Source: Gemmataceae bacterium (lineage in GTDB: Bacteria > Planctomycetota > Planctomycetia > Gemmatales > Gemmataceae). Taken from it: 64,000 bases of DNA. Numbering within the stretch: position 1 is the first letter of the stretch; every line of letters starts with the position of its first letter. Shown here piece by piece: positions 1-8,480 of this stretch. Under the pieces are notes generated by a model. The model was not told the DNA's origin. It saw only the letters and a program-made list of their open reading frames with translations, and ran no database searches. Made by a program: the position numbers and the translations under genes. The stretch is from assembly GCA_901538445.1 (NCBI GenBank), contig LR594585.1, positions 2,121,918 through 2,185,917 of the forward strand, given 5' to 3'.

Positions 1-10
1 CGGCGGTTTG

Positions 11-100
11 GTTCTGGAGAGTTGGGCTTGGTTCTGGAGAGTTTTCGTTGATTCTGGAGAGTTTCGGGTCTTTCTGGAGAGTTTGGCGTGATTCTGGAGA
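11..100. repeat. Five direct repeats with exact 20-bp period
   Basis: The nonamer TTCTGGAGA occurs five times at exactly 20-bp spacing (starting near 12, 32, 52, 72 and 92). The first four copies are followed by GTT and then about seven variable bases. The block lies just downstream of the kinase gene, which ends at 176 on the minus strand, and may continue beyond the left edge. A fixed core with variable spacers at two helical turns could be a protein-binding array or a tandem-repeat remnant. The repeat and spacer are too short for a CRISPR. No function is assigned. Confidence 0.75.
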
Positions 101-175
101 CCCCACCCCCCATTCCCGCCAGAACCATTATGCGCTACGACTCCACGCCGAGTCGCCGGAACCGGTTGCACCGGG

Positions 176-3100
176 TCACGGCGCGGCCCGCGGGGCCGGC
201 CACACCTTGGCGTACCCGTTGCGGCACCCGGTGATCACCCGCTCGCCGGCCGGGTCGAACGCGACCGACAGCACCGCCTCGGGGTGCCGCAGCGGCGGGC
301 CGAGCGGGTGACCGGTTCGCGCGTCCCAGAACCGGGCGGTGCCGTCCGAACTCGCGGTCGCCAGCACCCCGGCCGACGGCCCGGTCCCGAACGCCAGCGC
401 GTTCACCCGGTCGGCGTGCAGCGGGGACCGCTCGACGGGCCGGTCGCCGGGCAGGGGCCACACGCGGACCCCCTGCCCCGCCCCGGCGGTCGCGGCCCAC
501 CGGCCGCCGGGATCGACCGCCGCCGCCGTCGCCGCCGCGTGCCGGAACGCGGGGCCGACTTCCTTGCCGGTCGCCACGTCGCGGAACGCCACCCGCTCGC
601 TCCCGGCGACGCCGAGCAGTACGCTCTTGCCGTCCGGGTGCGGGGCGGCGCACGTCACCCCGGCGACCGGCCACGCGGCCCGGCGCGTCGCGCCCTTCTC
701 CCTGTCCAGTTCCCACAAGCCGAACTCGGCCGCGGCCCCCTCGGAGATGGTGAAGAACGCCGCATCGGTGAGGAAGCCGGTCCGCGTCACGCCCGCCGCG
801 GGCACCCGCTTGAACGCGACCTTCGGCCCGGTCCGGTCGCACACCGAGAACGTCGGGCGGCCCGCGACCACCATGAGCGCGACCCTCCCGTCCGGGCTCA
901 CCGACACGGCGTCGGCCACCAGCGCTTCGGTGTCCTGGGGCACGATCGCGGACCGCGGCGCGTTGTCGGGCGGCCAGAACAGGAGCCGCCGGGGGGTGGC
1001 GGTCCACTCGCCGCGCCGCATCGGGTCGAACCCGGCCCGCACCGCCTGGTCCGGGTTCGACCCGATGCGGATCACGACCCCGGGGCCGACGGGCCGGGGC
1101 TCGGCCGGCCGCTCCGCGAGTTCGGCCAGCAGCGGCAGCCGCCACAGCGCCGAGGCGCCGCTGTCGCTGCCGATCAGCAGCGCGTTCGGGGTGGCCGCCG
1201 GGAAGCACAGCGCCGCGACCGGCTCCGCGAAGTTCAACTGCGCGCGGAAGTCGCCGGACTGCACGTCCCAGCACCGCACGGTGCCGCCGCGGTCGGCGCT
1301 GGCGCACACGCGGCCGTCGGGGCTGAACGCCAGCGCGGTGACCCGGTCCGGGTGCCCGTGGGTCCACAGCGGCCGGTCCCGCTCGTGGATCGTCCACAGG
1401 CTCACGGCCGTCGCGCCGCCGGCCAGGAAGTGCTGCCGGTCCGGGCTCACGAGGAGCCGGAACACGGCCCCGCCCAGGTCGAACTGGTGGTACGGGACGC
1501 GGGGGTCGATCCTGCCGTCCGCGATCGGGTCGCCCACCCGGCCGGTCTTCGGCACCGGCATCCCGTGGAGGATCACCCCGTCGGTCTCGCCCGCGGTCAG
1601 GAGCATGTTGCCCACGTCGCCGAAGTCGATCGCGGTGACCGGGCCGGGCGGGGCGGGGCCGGGGGCGTCCGGCCCGCTCGGGAACCGCTGCAACTTCTTG
1701 GGGCCGCGGAAGTGGTGCGGGAACACCGGGGTGTCGCCCGGCCCGATCAGGAACTCGCGGCGGTCCGCGTCCCACAGGCGGAACGTTCCGTCCGCGCACC
1801 CGGCCGCGACCAGCCGCCCCGACTGCTCGCGGCCCGGCGCGGTCGCCCCCGCGGCCCGGACCGGCGACGCGAGGTCGAACGCGAGGTCCGAGCGAACGAC
1901 CTCGCCGGTGCCGGGCTCCCACTCGACCACGTGACCGGACTCGTACACCGCGAGCACGCGCCCCCCGGGGGCCGGGAACAGGCCGACGACGCCGGGCCGC
2001 TTCGGGTCCGGGGCCGCGAGTTCGTGGGCGGGCGTCGCGTCGGGCCGTTGACCCTCGACCGGCCACACGCGCACCGGCCCGCCGCGGCGGCTCGCGGTGA
2101 CGAGCAACCGGCCGTCGGCCGCGAACAGTGCGGCGGTGACCGGCCGGGCCGGGTCGGGCGGGTCGAACCGCCGGACCTCGCGGGGGCGGTGGTCCTCCCA
2201 CGCGGCGACGTTCCGGCGCACGACCGCGACGAGTTCCGCGTCCCCGGCCCGCTCGGCCAGCGCCGCGACGCGGGCGAACTCGTCGAGGCCGGCGGCGACG
2301 CTCCCGGCCTCGCACAGGGACACGGCCCGGTCGAACGCGGTCAGCGCCGCGCCGCGCTCGGCGAGGTTCTTGGCGTGCAGCGCGTCCCGCTCGTTGTCCT
2401 GGGCCGCGAGCCGGGCCGCCTCCTCGCCCCGGCGGGCCGCGGCCTCCTCGCGGCGGGCCTCGTTCACCCACACCAGCGCGCCGAGCGTGGTGGCCGCGAC
2501 CGCCGCCAGCGCCGCGGCCGGCACCGGGTTCCGGCGGGCGAGCCGGGCGGCCCGCTCCCACGACCGGGCCGGGCGGGCGACGATGGTGCGGCCGTCGAGG
2601 TGCGCCCGCAGGTCGGCCGCCAGCGCGTCCGCGGTCGGGTACCGCTTCGCCGGGCTCTTCTCCAGGCACTTCATGCAGATCGTGTCGAGGTCGCGCGGCA
2701 CGCCGGGCGCGACCGCTCTCGGCGAGCGCGGCAGCGAGTGGACGACCCGCTGGAGCGTGTCGACGGCGGTCTCGCCCTCGAACGGCGGCCGCCCGGTGAG
2801 CAGCTCGTAGAGGATGGTGCCGAGCCCGTACACGTCGGTCGCGGTGCCGACCTCGCGGGTCTTGCCGGCGGCCTGCTCGGGGGCCATGTAGCTCGGGGTG
2901 CCGAGCACCTCGCCGGTCGCGGTCACGTGCGACTGGCCGACCCGGGCGATGCCGAAGTCGGCGACCATCGGCTCGAGTGCGGAGTGCGGAGCGCGGGGTG
3001 CGGAGTTGAAAGCCCCGGACGACGGGTCGGCGGTCTTCGATTCCGAACCCCGCGCTCCGCGCTCCGCGTTGAGGAGGATGTTGCTCGGCTTCAGGTCGCG

Positions 3101-3751
3101 GTGGATGATGCCCTTGGCGTGCGCCGCGGCCACCCCATCGGCGGTGGCGGCGACCAGCTCGGCGGCCTCGGTCGGGGTGAACCGGCGGCCGGCGGCGAGC
3201 CGCTCGGCGAGGTTCCCGCCGCCCACGTACTCCATCGCCAGGTACGGGCGGCCGGCGTGCTCGCCGAACTCGTACACCTGGACGACGTGCGGGTGCCGGA
3301 GCTGCGCGACCGCTTCGGCCTCGATGAGGAACCGGGCCCGCACCCCCGGGTCGGCGAGCCCGCCCTCGGTGAGCACCTTGAGCGCGACCGTGCGGTTCAG
3401 GCGGCGGTGCCGGGCCTTGAACACGACCCCCATGCCGCCGCGGCCGAGTTCGCCCTCGACGTCGTACCCGGGCACGTCCGGGGGCGGAACCGGGGCGTCG
3501 TCGCGCCAGGCGCCGGTGGCCCCCAGCCCCGGGACCGGTGACAGCGCCTGGACCCGGGCGAGGAACGTGCTCGCGAGCGGGTCCACCCACCCGGGCTTCG
3601 GGCGCGGCTGCGGCCCGGCGGTGAGCTGTTCGAGCGCCTGCTGGCACGCGGCGCAGTGATCGACGTGGCCCTCGACCGCGGCCTGGTCGGGGGCGGGCAG
3701 CGCCGCGTCGAGGAGCATCCGCAACTGGTCGGCCGTCGGGCACTCGGTCAT
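176..3751 (-). CDS. Membrane Ser/Thr protein kinase with N-terminal anti-sigma-type zinc motif and C-terminal WD40 repeats
   Basis: 1191-residue protein kinase, probably phosphorylating Ser/Thr on unknown targets at the inner membrane. Residues 29-36 carry H-x3-C-x2-C (H29, C33, C36), the zinc motif of ZAS-type anti-sigma factors. The kinase domain starts near residue 95: glycine loop GRGGMG at 103-108, Lys125, HRDLKPSN at 217-224, DFG at 265-267. A membrane segment lies at about 409-429, followed by a charged coiled region and WD40-like repeats to the C-terminus. Between N224 and D265 there are 41 residues where PKA has 13; the extra stretch is encoded by a palindromic element (2972-3072). 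The ATG at 3751 was chosen because the zinc motif follows directly and the upstream in-frame extension translates the intergenic palindrome. An ECF sigma factor gene lies upstream on the same strand and is a plausible partner. Confidence 0.93.
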   Translation of the reverse strand: MTECPTADQLRMLLDAALPAPDQAAVEGHVDHCAACQQALEQLTAGPQPRPKPGWVDPLASTFLARVQALSPVPGLGATGAWRDDAPVPPPDVPGYDVEGELGRGGMGVVFKARHRRLNRTVALKVLTEGGLADPGVRARFLIEAEAVAQLRHPHVVQVYEFGEHAGRPYLAMEYVGGGNLAERLAAGRRFTPTEAAELVAATADGVAAAHAKGIIHRDLKPSNILLNAERGARGSESKTADPSSGAFNSAPRAPHSALEPMVADFGIARVGQSHVTATGEVLGTPSYMAPEQAAGKTREVGTATDVYGLGTILYELLTGRPPFEGETAVDTLQRVVHSLPRSPRAVAPGVPRDLDTICMKCLEKSPAKRYPTADALAADLRAHLDGRTIVARPARSWERAARLARRNPVPAAALAAVAATTLGALVWVNEARREEAAARRGEEAARLAAQDNERDALHAKNLAERGAALTAFDRAVSLCEAGSVAAGLDEFARVAALAERAGDAELVAVVRRNVAAWEDHRPREVRRFDPPDPARPVTAALFAADGRLLVTASRRGGPVRVWPVEGQRPDATPAHELAAPDPKRPGVVGLFPAPGGRVLAVYESGHVVEWEPGTGEVVRSDLAFDLASPVRAAGATAPGREQSGRLVAAGCADGTFRLWDADRREFLIGPGDTPVFPHHFRGPKKLQRFPSGPDAPGPAPPGPVTAIDFGDVGNMLLTAGETDGVILHGMPVPKTGRVGDPIADGRIDPRVPYHQFDLGGAVFRLLVSPDRQHFLAGGATAVSLWTIHERDRPLWTHGHPDRVTALAFSPDGRVCASADRGGTVRCWDVQSGDFRAQLNFAEPVAALCFPAATPNALLIGSDSGASALWRLPLLAELAERPAEPRPVGPGVVIRIGSNPDQAVRAGFDPMRRGEWTATPRRLLFWPPDNAPRSAIVPQDTEALVADAVSVSPDGRVALMVVAGRPTFSVCDRTGPKVAFKRVPAAGVTRTGFLTDAAFFTISEGAAAEFGLWELDREKGATRRAAWPVAGVTCAAPHPDGKSVLLGVAGSERVAFRDVATGKEVGPAFRHAAATAAAVDPGGRWAATAGAGQGVRVWPLPGDRPVERSPLHADRVNALAFGTGPSAGVLATASSDGTARFWDARTGHPLGPPLRHPEAVLSVAFDPAGERVITGCRNGYAKVWPAPRAAP
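2972..3072. repeat. Heptad-repeat hairpin inside the kinase gene
   Basis: The left arm is a run of 7-nt units (GAGTGCG, GAGTGCG, GAGCGCG, GGGTGCG) and the right arm, read on the other strand, is units of GCGGAGC. The two arms pair over roughly 35 bp with few mismatches, around a loop of about 25 nt. It is read in frame as kinase residues about 228-260, between the catalytic loop and DFG. Its build matches the intergenic heptad hairpins elsewhere in the window, although its sequence is its own. Confidence 0.8.
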
Positions 3752-3827
3752 CGCGGCCCCGTGAACCGAACTTCGGAGGACGAGCGTCAGGGGTTGAACC
3801 CCAGGAAGCACCTTCAGGTGCGTAGTT

Positions 3828-3891
3828 GGCGAGCCGTGTGTGTCAACACACGGGTCAACGTTGACCGGTGTGTTGACACACACGGCTCGCC
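3828..3891. repeat. 64-bp palindrome, copy 1 of family GGCGAGCCGTGTG
   Basis: Two 32-bp arms with a single mismatch and no loop, lying between the ECF sigma gene and the kinase gene. A second copy of exactly 64 bp lies at 31870-31933, with identical outer arms apart from one base and a different centre. Two dispersed copies of equal length indicate a defined repeat unit. It may end or modulate transcription between sigma factor and kinase, but no T-tract follows it. Confidence 0.85.
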
Positions 3892-3916
3892 CGCATGCTG
3901 CTCTCTGCGAACCGAA

Positions 3917-4519
3917 TCACGCCTCTTCGAGGTCGAGCGACCGGACCTCGTCCTGAAGCATCTTCTGGACCCGGCCCTTCGCGACGTAGACGGCGGCGAC
4001 CTTCATCCCGAGTTTGGCGGCGGCCTCGGCCCCGGAGAGGCCATCGATCGCGGTCAGCGCGAAGGCGTCCCAGGTCCGGGGCTCGACGCGGAGCCGGACC
4101 TGGGCGGCCGCGGTGTCGAGCAGCTCGCGGTCGAACTCGGCTTCGAGCCGTCCGACGAGGTCGTCGCGGGCCTCGGCGGACTCGAGCGCGTGGCGGACGC
4201 CGGTGTCGCCGCTGCCGAGGACCGCGCGCCGCCGGGCGTCGAGCCAGTCGCTCCAGGCGGCACGGGCGACGGTCTTGAGCCACCCGCGGAAGCTCCGCCC
4301 CGGGTCGTACCGGAACGTGCGCATCTGCTTCGACACCCGCAGGAGGACGTCCTGGGCGACGTCCTCGGCGTCGGCGTCCTGGAGGTTCCAGTGCCGGCAC
4401 CACCCGAGCACCTGCGGGCCGTACCGGCGGAGGAACTCCTCCCACGCGGCCGCGTCCGCGCTCGCGCCGCCGAGGCGGGCGAGCAGGGTGACGCTGGTGC
4501 GTGCGGCGGGCGTGTCCAT
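3917..4519 (-). CDS. ECF-type RNA polymerase sigma factor
   Basis: 200-residue sigma-70 family protein of ECF size. The N-terminal half has a region 2 signature (DAEDVAQDVLLRV, then FRGWLKTVAR) and the C-terminal half a region 4 helix-turn-helix (LSGAEAAAKLGMKVAAVYVA). It would direct RNA polymerase to a dedicated promoter set. The ATG at 4519 was chosen over upstream in-frame ATGs because conserved ECF sequence starts soon after it and the upstream extension is low-complexity. The kinase with the anti-sigma zinc motif follows 165 nt downstream on the same strand. ECF genes linked to Ser/Thr kinases are known in planctomycetes; the regulatory link here is inferred. Confidence 0.9.
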   Translation of the reverse strand: MDTPAARTSVTLLARLGGASADAAAWEEFLRRYGPQVLGWCRHWNLQDADAEDVAQDVLLRVSKQMRTFRYDPGRSFRGWLKTVARAAWSDWLDARRRAVLGSGDTGVRHALESAEARDDLVGRLEAEFDRELLDTAAAQVRLRVEPRTWDAFALTAIDGLSGAEAAAKLGMKVAAVYVAKGRVQKMLQDEVRSLDLEEA

Positions 4520-4654
4520 CGGTCCGGCGGGCTCCACGGGGTTCCCGCCATTGTCCGCGGCCCGCGCCGGCGCGTCAACCGACCCGGAAACGACGCGGCC
4601 CCCGGGCACGGGCCGGGGCCGCAGTGACGAATTGCCGAGCTTGGGTTCCGATCT

Positions 4655-4720
4655 GGTGGGGCAGGCATTCTTGCCTGCCGCCCGGCGCCGCACACGGCAG
4701 GCAAGAATGCCTGCCCCACC
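4655..4720. repeat. Palindrome GGTGGGGCAGGCATTCTTGC
   Basis: Arms of about 25 bp pair almost perfectly (GGTGGGGCAGGCATTCTTGC at the left, its complement at the right end), and each arm has a smaller internal dyad (GCAGGCATTCTTGCCTGC). It lies 12 nt beyond the stop codon of the secreted hydrolase gene, between that gene and the start of the ECF sigma gene on the same strand. It could stop transcription, but it has no T-run and its sequence is typical of a dispersed palindromic repeat. Confidence 0.75.
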
Positions 4721-4732
4721 GAAGACAGGAGG

Positions 4733-6088
4733 TCACTGCGCTTCGGCGCTGGGGACCGACTTCAGCCCCGCGGAGTTCACCGCCGTGACGCGGTAGGTGT
4801 ACTGCTTGCCGGCCTGGGCGGTCGCGTCGACGTACTTCAGCGGGACGAGCGGCTGGTGCGGGGTGTCGCTGTACTGGAGCCCCTGGAACACCGGGCGGCC
4901 GAACGGGTTCCGGGGCGGGTCCGGGATCGTCGCCAGCTCCTCGCCGTCGCGCTCGATGACGAACGACGCCAGCCCGCTCTCCAGGTCGGCCTCGACGTCC
5001 CACGTCAGCACCCGGCCCTGGACGCGGAGGTTAGTCGGGGCCGGGGGCGGGGTCGTGTCGGCGACCTTCGTGTTCTTGACGTACTCCGCCCACGCCTTGG
5101 CGACCTCCTCGTTCGGGAGCCAAGCGGCCTTGAGCGGCTCGCCGCTGAACTTCGCGGCCGGGGCCGGGTCGCCGCCGAGGACCGGCCCGAGCCACGCCTC
5201 GCCGGCCGGCATCGCCCGGAGCGCGCCGCCGCTCGCCTTCGGCAGCCGGGCGGTGAGGCACGCGTCGAGCCACGGGATCGCGAGGTAGCGCGAGTTCCCG
5301 CACTCGTGGCTCGTGAGCGGGTCGACCGCGACACCGATGAGTCCGCCCTTGCCGCGGACCTCGTTGAAGAACACCTCGTTCGCCGGCCACACGCCCGAGA
5401 ACCGCTCGTTCTTGACGGTGACGCCCTCCTTGGTGCCGAGGTTGCACATGACCGGCACGGCCAGCGCCGCCTCGGGCAATGCGTGCGCCTTGATCCGCGT
5501 CTGCCCGGGCTCGGCCTTCAGCAGCGGCACGCCGGACCGCAGCCACGCGGCCGCGACGCGGTCCGGGTGGAGCATCACCATCCCGCCGGCCCAGTGCCCG
5601 CCGCCGCTGTGGCCCCACAGCGCCCACGGCACGGTCGCGAGTTCCGGTTGCTTGCACTTCTCGCCGAGGTCGGCGAGCCCCTTGCGGAACGCCGCGTCGG
5701 ACCCGTTCCGCGGGTCGCACCACATCTGGCAGTCGGCCTTCTCGGGCTGCTCGTAGGCCGGGGACAGCAGCGCGCAGTCGTGCTTCTTCGCGAGCGCCTG
5801 CCAGTGCAGGTCGTACGCGCCGGTGAGGCCCGACTTGCACGACCCCTCGCCGCACCCGTGCTGGTGGACGATCACCCCGCGGAGGGTCTTCACGTTCGGC
5901 GGCACCCAGACGGTGTAGTTGACCGGGAAGGTGAGTTCGCCGGGCTTGTCCGACGCCTCGTAGCGCACGCGGTAGTACGGCGGGTCGGCCGCGGGGACGG
6001 TGTCGTAGGGCGGCTTCTGGGCGGCCGCGCCGGGGAGCAGGGCGGCGGCGCAAGCGACGAGCGCGAGCGAACGGAGCAGCGGGTTCAC
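4733..6088 (-). CDS. Secreted alpha/beta hydrolase with C-terminal fibronectin-like domain
   Basis: 451-residue exported protein. A signal peptide is visible at the start ([18 protein letters not shown]). The middle part has an alpha/beta-hydrolase layout: HQHGCG after the first strands and GHSGGG as nucleophile elbow (Ser of GHSGG). The last ~90 residues ([18 protein letters not shown] to [12 protein letters not shown]) look like a fibronectin type III domain. Substrate unknown; an esterase or polysaccharide-related hydrolase in the periplasm is possible. The start is the GTG at 6088, with GAGG about 8 nt upstream and the signal peptide directly after. Upstream in-frame sequence to 6244 only translates a palindromic repeat. 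Confidence 0.8.
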   Translation of the reverse strand: MNPLLRSLALVACAAALLPGAAAQKPPYDTVPAADPPYYRVRYEASDKPGELTFPVNYTVWVPPNVKTLRGVIVHQHGCGEGSCKSGLTGAYDLHWQALAKKHDCALLSPAYEQPEKADCQMWCDPRNGSDAAFRKGLADLGEKCKQPELATVPWALWGHSGGGHWAGGMVMLHPDRVAAAWLRSGVPLLKAEPGQTRIKAHALPEAALAVPVMCNLGTKEGVTVKNERFSGVWPANEVFFNEVRGKGGLIGVAVDPLTSHECGNSRYLAIPWLDACLTARLPKASGGALRAMPAGEAWLGPVLGGDPAPAAKFSGEPLKAAWLPNEEVAKAWAEYVKNTKVADTTPPPAPTNLRVQGRVLTWDVEADLESGLASFVIERDGEELATIPDPPRNPFGRPVFQGLQYSDTPHQPLVPLKYVDATAQAGKQYTYRVTAVNSAGLKSVPSAEAQ

Positions 6089-6170
6089 GGGTGTGGACCT
6101 CGGGGAGGTGGCAGCGGGGAATTCGGAATCCGGTTGAAGCGCCCCGGCGTGGTGCGGGTTCCCTCTCCCC

Positions 6171-6295
6171 GTGCGGGAGAGGGTGCCGCGAGTCCGCGAG
6201 CGGCGGGTGAGGGGTGACGGCGTTTGAGACGAGTAGGTCTTCACCCCTCACCCGGCTCGCAAAGCCTCGCCACCCTCTCCCGCAAGGGGAGAGGG
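6171..6295. repeat. Composite palindrome with CTCTCCC/GGGAGAGG arms (family copy 1)
   Basis: Nested dyads: each end is itself a small hairpin (CCCTCTCCCC-n-GGGAGAGGG at the left, CCCTCTCCCGCAAGGGGAG at the right), and the inner part (GGGTGAGGGGTGA near 6215, TCACCCCTCACCC near 6240) pairs too. It fills the gap between rpiA and the hydrolase gene. A structurally matching element with the same modules (GGGTGAGGGG, CTCTCCCC, GAGGCTCTGCGAG-like centre) lies at 22923-23098. Confidence 0.8.
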
Positions 6296-6331
6296 ACAGA
6301 GAAGCAGATACCGCAACTCCCGGTCGACGGG

Positions 6332-7006
6332 TCAGCGCGGGGCGGTGCGCTCCTCGACGAACGCGAACGTCGTGTCGTCGCCGACGAGCACCGTGTCGGC
6401 CATGCGGACGAATAGGCCCGTGCCCGCGACCCCGGGGACGGCGTGCAGCGCGGCGTCGAGCGCGGCGGCGCCGGCGATCGGCCCGGTGCCGCAGTCGAGG
6501 ATGCGGTTGCCGTTGTCGGTCGTGCCGGGCGCGCCCCCGCTCTGCCACAGGACCGGCGACAGCCCGAGCGCCGCGAGCTTCCGCTCGCACAGCGGCACCG
6601 CAAACGGCACCACCTCGACCGGGAGCTTGCCGCGGGTGCCGAGCTTCGGGACGAGCTTTTCCTGACCCACCAGGATCACCAGCTTCCGCGACGACGCGGC
6701 GACGACCTTCTCTCGGAGCAGCGCCCGGCCGTAGCCCTTGATGAGGTCGAGGTTCGGGTCCACCTCGTCGGCCCCGTCCACGGTGACGGCGAGTTCGCCG
6801 GCGTCGCGGAGGTCGACGAGCGGCACCCCGCACTCGGTCGCGAGTCGGGCGGTCTCGTCGGAGGTGGGCACCCCGCGGACGCGAACCGCCCCGGCCCGGA
6901 CCCGCTCGCCGAGGAGCCGCACGAACGCCCACGCGGCGCGGCCGGACCCGAGGCCGATCGTCGCCCCGTCGGGGACGAACTCCAGCGCCCGCTCGTAGAT
7001 CGTCAT
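6332..7006 (-). CDS. rpiA: Ribose-5-phosphate isomerase A
   Basis: 224-residue enzyme interconverting ribose 5-phosphate and ribulose 5-phosphate in the non-oxidative pentose phosphate pathway; cytoplasmic. It carries the family signatures: phosphate loop GLGSGRAA at 18-25, DGADEVD at 77-83 and KGYGRALLREK at 90-100 with the catalytic Asp/Lys/Glu set. The usual KGGGGA is KGYGRA here and the usual GLGTGSTA is GLGSGRAA, both conservative in position. Length is normal. The ATG at 7006 gives a complete N-terminus. It is followed, after a repeat, by the secreted hydrolase gene on the same strand; no functional link is apparent. Confidence 0.96.
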   Translation of the reverse strand: MTIYERALEFVPDGATIGLGSGRAAWAFVRLLGERVRAGAVRVRGVPTSDETARLATECGVPLVDLRDAGELAVTVDGADEVDPNLDLIKGYGRALLREKVVAASSRKLVILVGQEKLVPKLGTRGKLPVEVVPFAVPLCERKLAALGLSPVLWQSGGAPGTTDNGNRILDCGTGPIAGAAALDAALHAVPGVAGTGLFVRMADTVLVGDDTTFAFVEERTAPR

Positions 7007-7588
7007 CGGCGAACCTTCTGCGTGGGTGGGGAGGTGCGTGCCCCGCCGAACCGCGGGACCGGCGTGCCGTCACTTTCCGCCCGCACCCGGGCGAAGTCAA
7101 CTGGTTTTCTGGGGCGGCGAAGTGGTGAGACGGTGGGGTACGCGGACAAGAAGTGAGCGAAGTTGGAACCAGGGGATTGACACGGGCGTGTCGATCGGAG
7201 ACACTCAACAAACCGCCGGCGACCCCTCTCACGAGCGCGGAACCGACGGCCGGCCCGGCCACTTTCCCACCGGTCCGGAAAACAGTACCGCCCGGATTTG
7301 TGACACCCTCTCCCCTGTGTCACGAGTCCGGGCGGCATGTTTTTGTTTCGAACGGCGACTCGCCGAGCAGCGTGCCTCTCCCCTCACCCCGCTCGACGAG
7401 TCACCTCGATGGTTAGTCCTAATGCACCCGCCGTGCCCAATCTCCTGAGTCTTCGGGGCAATAGAGGCAACCGACCAAATCTCAACGGTTTGTGGCGTAG
7501 CGGCCCCTGAACACGCAATCCAGTAATCTCTTCTCAGTGCCCAATTCACGGGCGTTCGACGCCGGGATTGCCCACGATCTCCGCACCG
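7007..7588. other. Gene-poor intergenic region upstream of rpiA
   Basis: About 580 bp without a convincing gene on either strand. Codon pattern, start signals and protein-like sequence are all lacking in the open frames here. It contains one copy of a 23-bp sequence (7086-7108) that recurs exactly at 7965-7987. The AT content is higher than in neighbouring genes. Together with the next 1.5 kb it forms the least gene-dense part of the window and ends at a tRNA/integrase scar. Confidence 0.6.
7086..7108 (+). repeat. 23-bp exact direct repeat, copy 1
   Basis: Begins CCGGGCGAAGTCAACT and ends GGTTTTC. The same 23 bases recur at 7965-7987 in the same orientation, with unrelated flanks. The two copies are 879 bp apart and bracket a small hypothetical gene. 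Confidence 0.8.
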
Positions 7589-7846
7589 TCAGTCCCTCCG
7601 GCTCCCGACGCTGGGTTGTTGCACGAGCGCTCCACGGACCACGCGCCCGCTCTGGAGGTGAACCTCAACCTCGACGGCGTCTCGCCCCTCGCCGGACTCG
7701 AACACACGGTCTCGCCAGTGCGGCACCGTCGCGTCCAGGTGTTTGCGGAGGGCCTTCAGCACGTCACGGGTCGCCGCAGCCGGCGGGAGCGGGTGCTCGT
7801 CGGTCAAGCGAATGAAAGAAACGACCCCCTCGGCAACCTCGTTCAT
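7589..7846 (-). CDS. Small hypothetical protein
   Basis: 85-residue protein starting MNEVAEGVVSFIRL. I do not recognise the family. It is hydrophilic, has no signal peptide or membrane segment, and ends in a basic tail. The first half looks helical (AAATRDVLKALRKHLDATV) and the second half could be a strand-rich unit (VEVEVHLQSGRVVRGALV). The ATG at 7846 was chosen because upstream in-frame sequence runs through the 23-bp repeat and has poor coding character. It lies in a gene-poor segment beside an integrase remnant, so it may be accessory cargo. Confidence 0.5.
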   Translation of the reverse strand: MNEVAEGVVSFIRLTDEHPLPPAAATRDVLKALRKHLDATVPHWRDRVFESGEGRDAVEVEVHLQSGRVVRGALVQQPSVGSRRD

Positions 7847-7964
7847 CGGCGACTGCTCCGTGTGTTCTCCGTGGGCGCTGGGGTTAGAGGGGCCGCCCCG
7901 CGAAATGGGTTCGACGATATCCTGTGCGGGTCGTTGCTGGCCCGGCACTCTATGTCCCTCGTAT

Positions 7965-7987
7965 CCGGGCGAAGTCAACTGGTTTTC
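7965..7987 (+). repeat. 23-bp exact direct repeat, copy 2
   Basis: Identical to 7086-7108 over 23 bases. It lies about 120 bp upstream of the small gene 7589-7846, in a roughly 300-bp stretch (7847-8147) where I see no other feature. Confidence 0.8.
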
Positions 7988-8147
7988 GGTTCGACCCACT
8001 CCCGATCTGCCATGCGGAGAAACGGGGGCGTTCTGCGACCACGGGTGGTGCGGATCGGTCGCCGTCACTAATGATCGCCGCACTTGACGATCCGAGTGCG
8101 GAAACGGTTTCTGGCCATGGACCACCCAAGGCCGGTGGTGCGGGAAG

Positions 8148-8480
8148 TTATCCCATCCGACGCCGGGTCACACCCGCTTCCAGTTCTTCAATTACGGCGA
8201 AGGTCTCGCCGCTCTCAGTTTGCGCGGTGTACCGATTCGTTACCCGCAGATTGCCCCCCGGCAGGATGGTTTCGGATCGTTCCGGTTCGCCCCACAGGAC
8301 CCCCGGCTGGAGATTCCGCACCTGCTCAGCGAGTGCAATGCGTTCGGGGGTCACCAGGATCGTTCGGACGCAATGCGGGCACTCAACCCCTCCCTCTACC
8401 CGCACCACCCGTTCCGCCGTCAGCAGGTTCAGACCGCTTCCGCAGAACCCGCACACCGGTACAAAATAGTCATCTTCCAT
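8148..8480 (-). CDS. Small zinc-ribbon-like hypothetical protein
   Basis: 110-residue protein. Two CxxC pairs near the N-terminus (CGFCGSG and CPHC, about 22 residues apart) suggest one structural zinc site. The rest (ERIALAEQVRNLQPGVLWGE and a strand-rich end) shows no known signature. It has no signal peptide. The ATG at 8480 (MEDDYFVPVCGFCG) was chosen since it starts immediately before the zinc ligands; the in-frame extension upstream looks non-coding. A DNA- or RNA-binding role is possible but not shown. Confidence 0.55.
   Translation of the reverse strand: MEDDYFVPVCGFCGSGLNLLTAERVVRVEGGVECPHCVRTILVTPERIALAEQVRNLQPGVLWGEPERSETILPGGNLRVTNRYTAQTESGETFAVIEELEAGVTRRRMG

Noticed and set aside
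11-100. CRISPR array
   Set aside because: Repeat of about 9-12 nt and spacer of about 8-11 nt are far too short, and no cas genes are present.
135-3743. 1202-codon open frame on the minus strand, other frame of the kinase gene
   Set aside because: Arg/Pro/Gly-rich translation typical of a shadow frame in GC-rich DNA; the kinase frame has clear domains.
7003-7338. 111-codon minus-strand frame upstream of rpiA
   Set aside because: Runs through the 23-bp repeat, has no ribosome site and no protein-like pattern.
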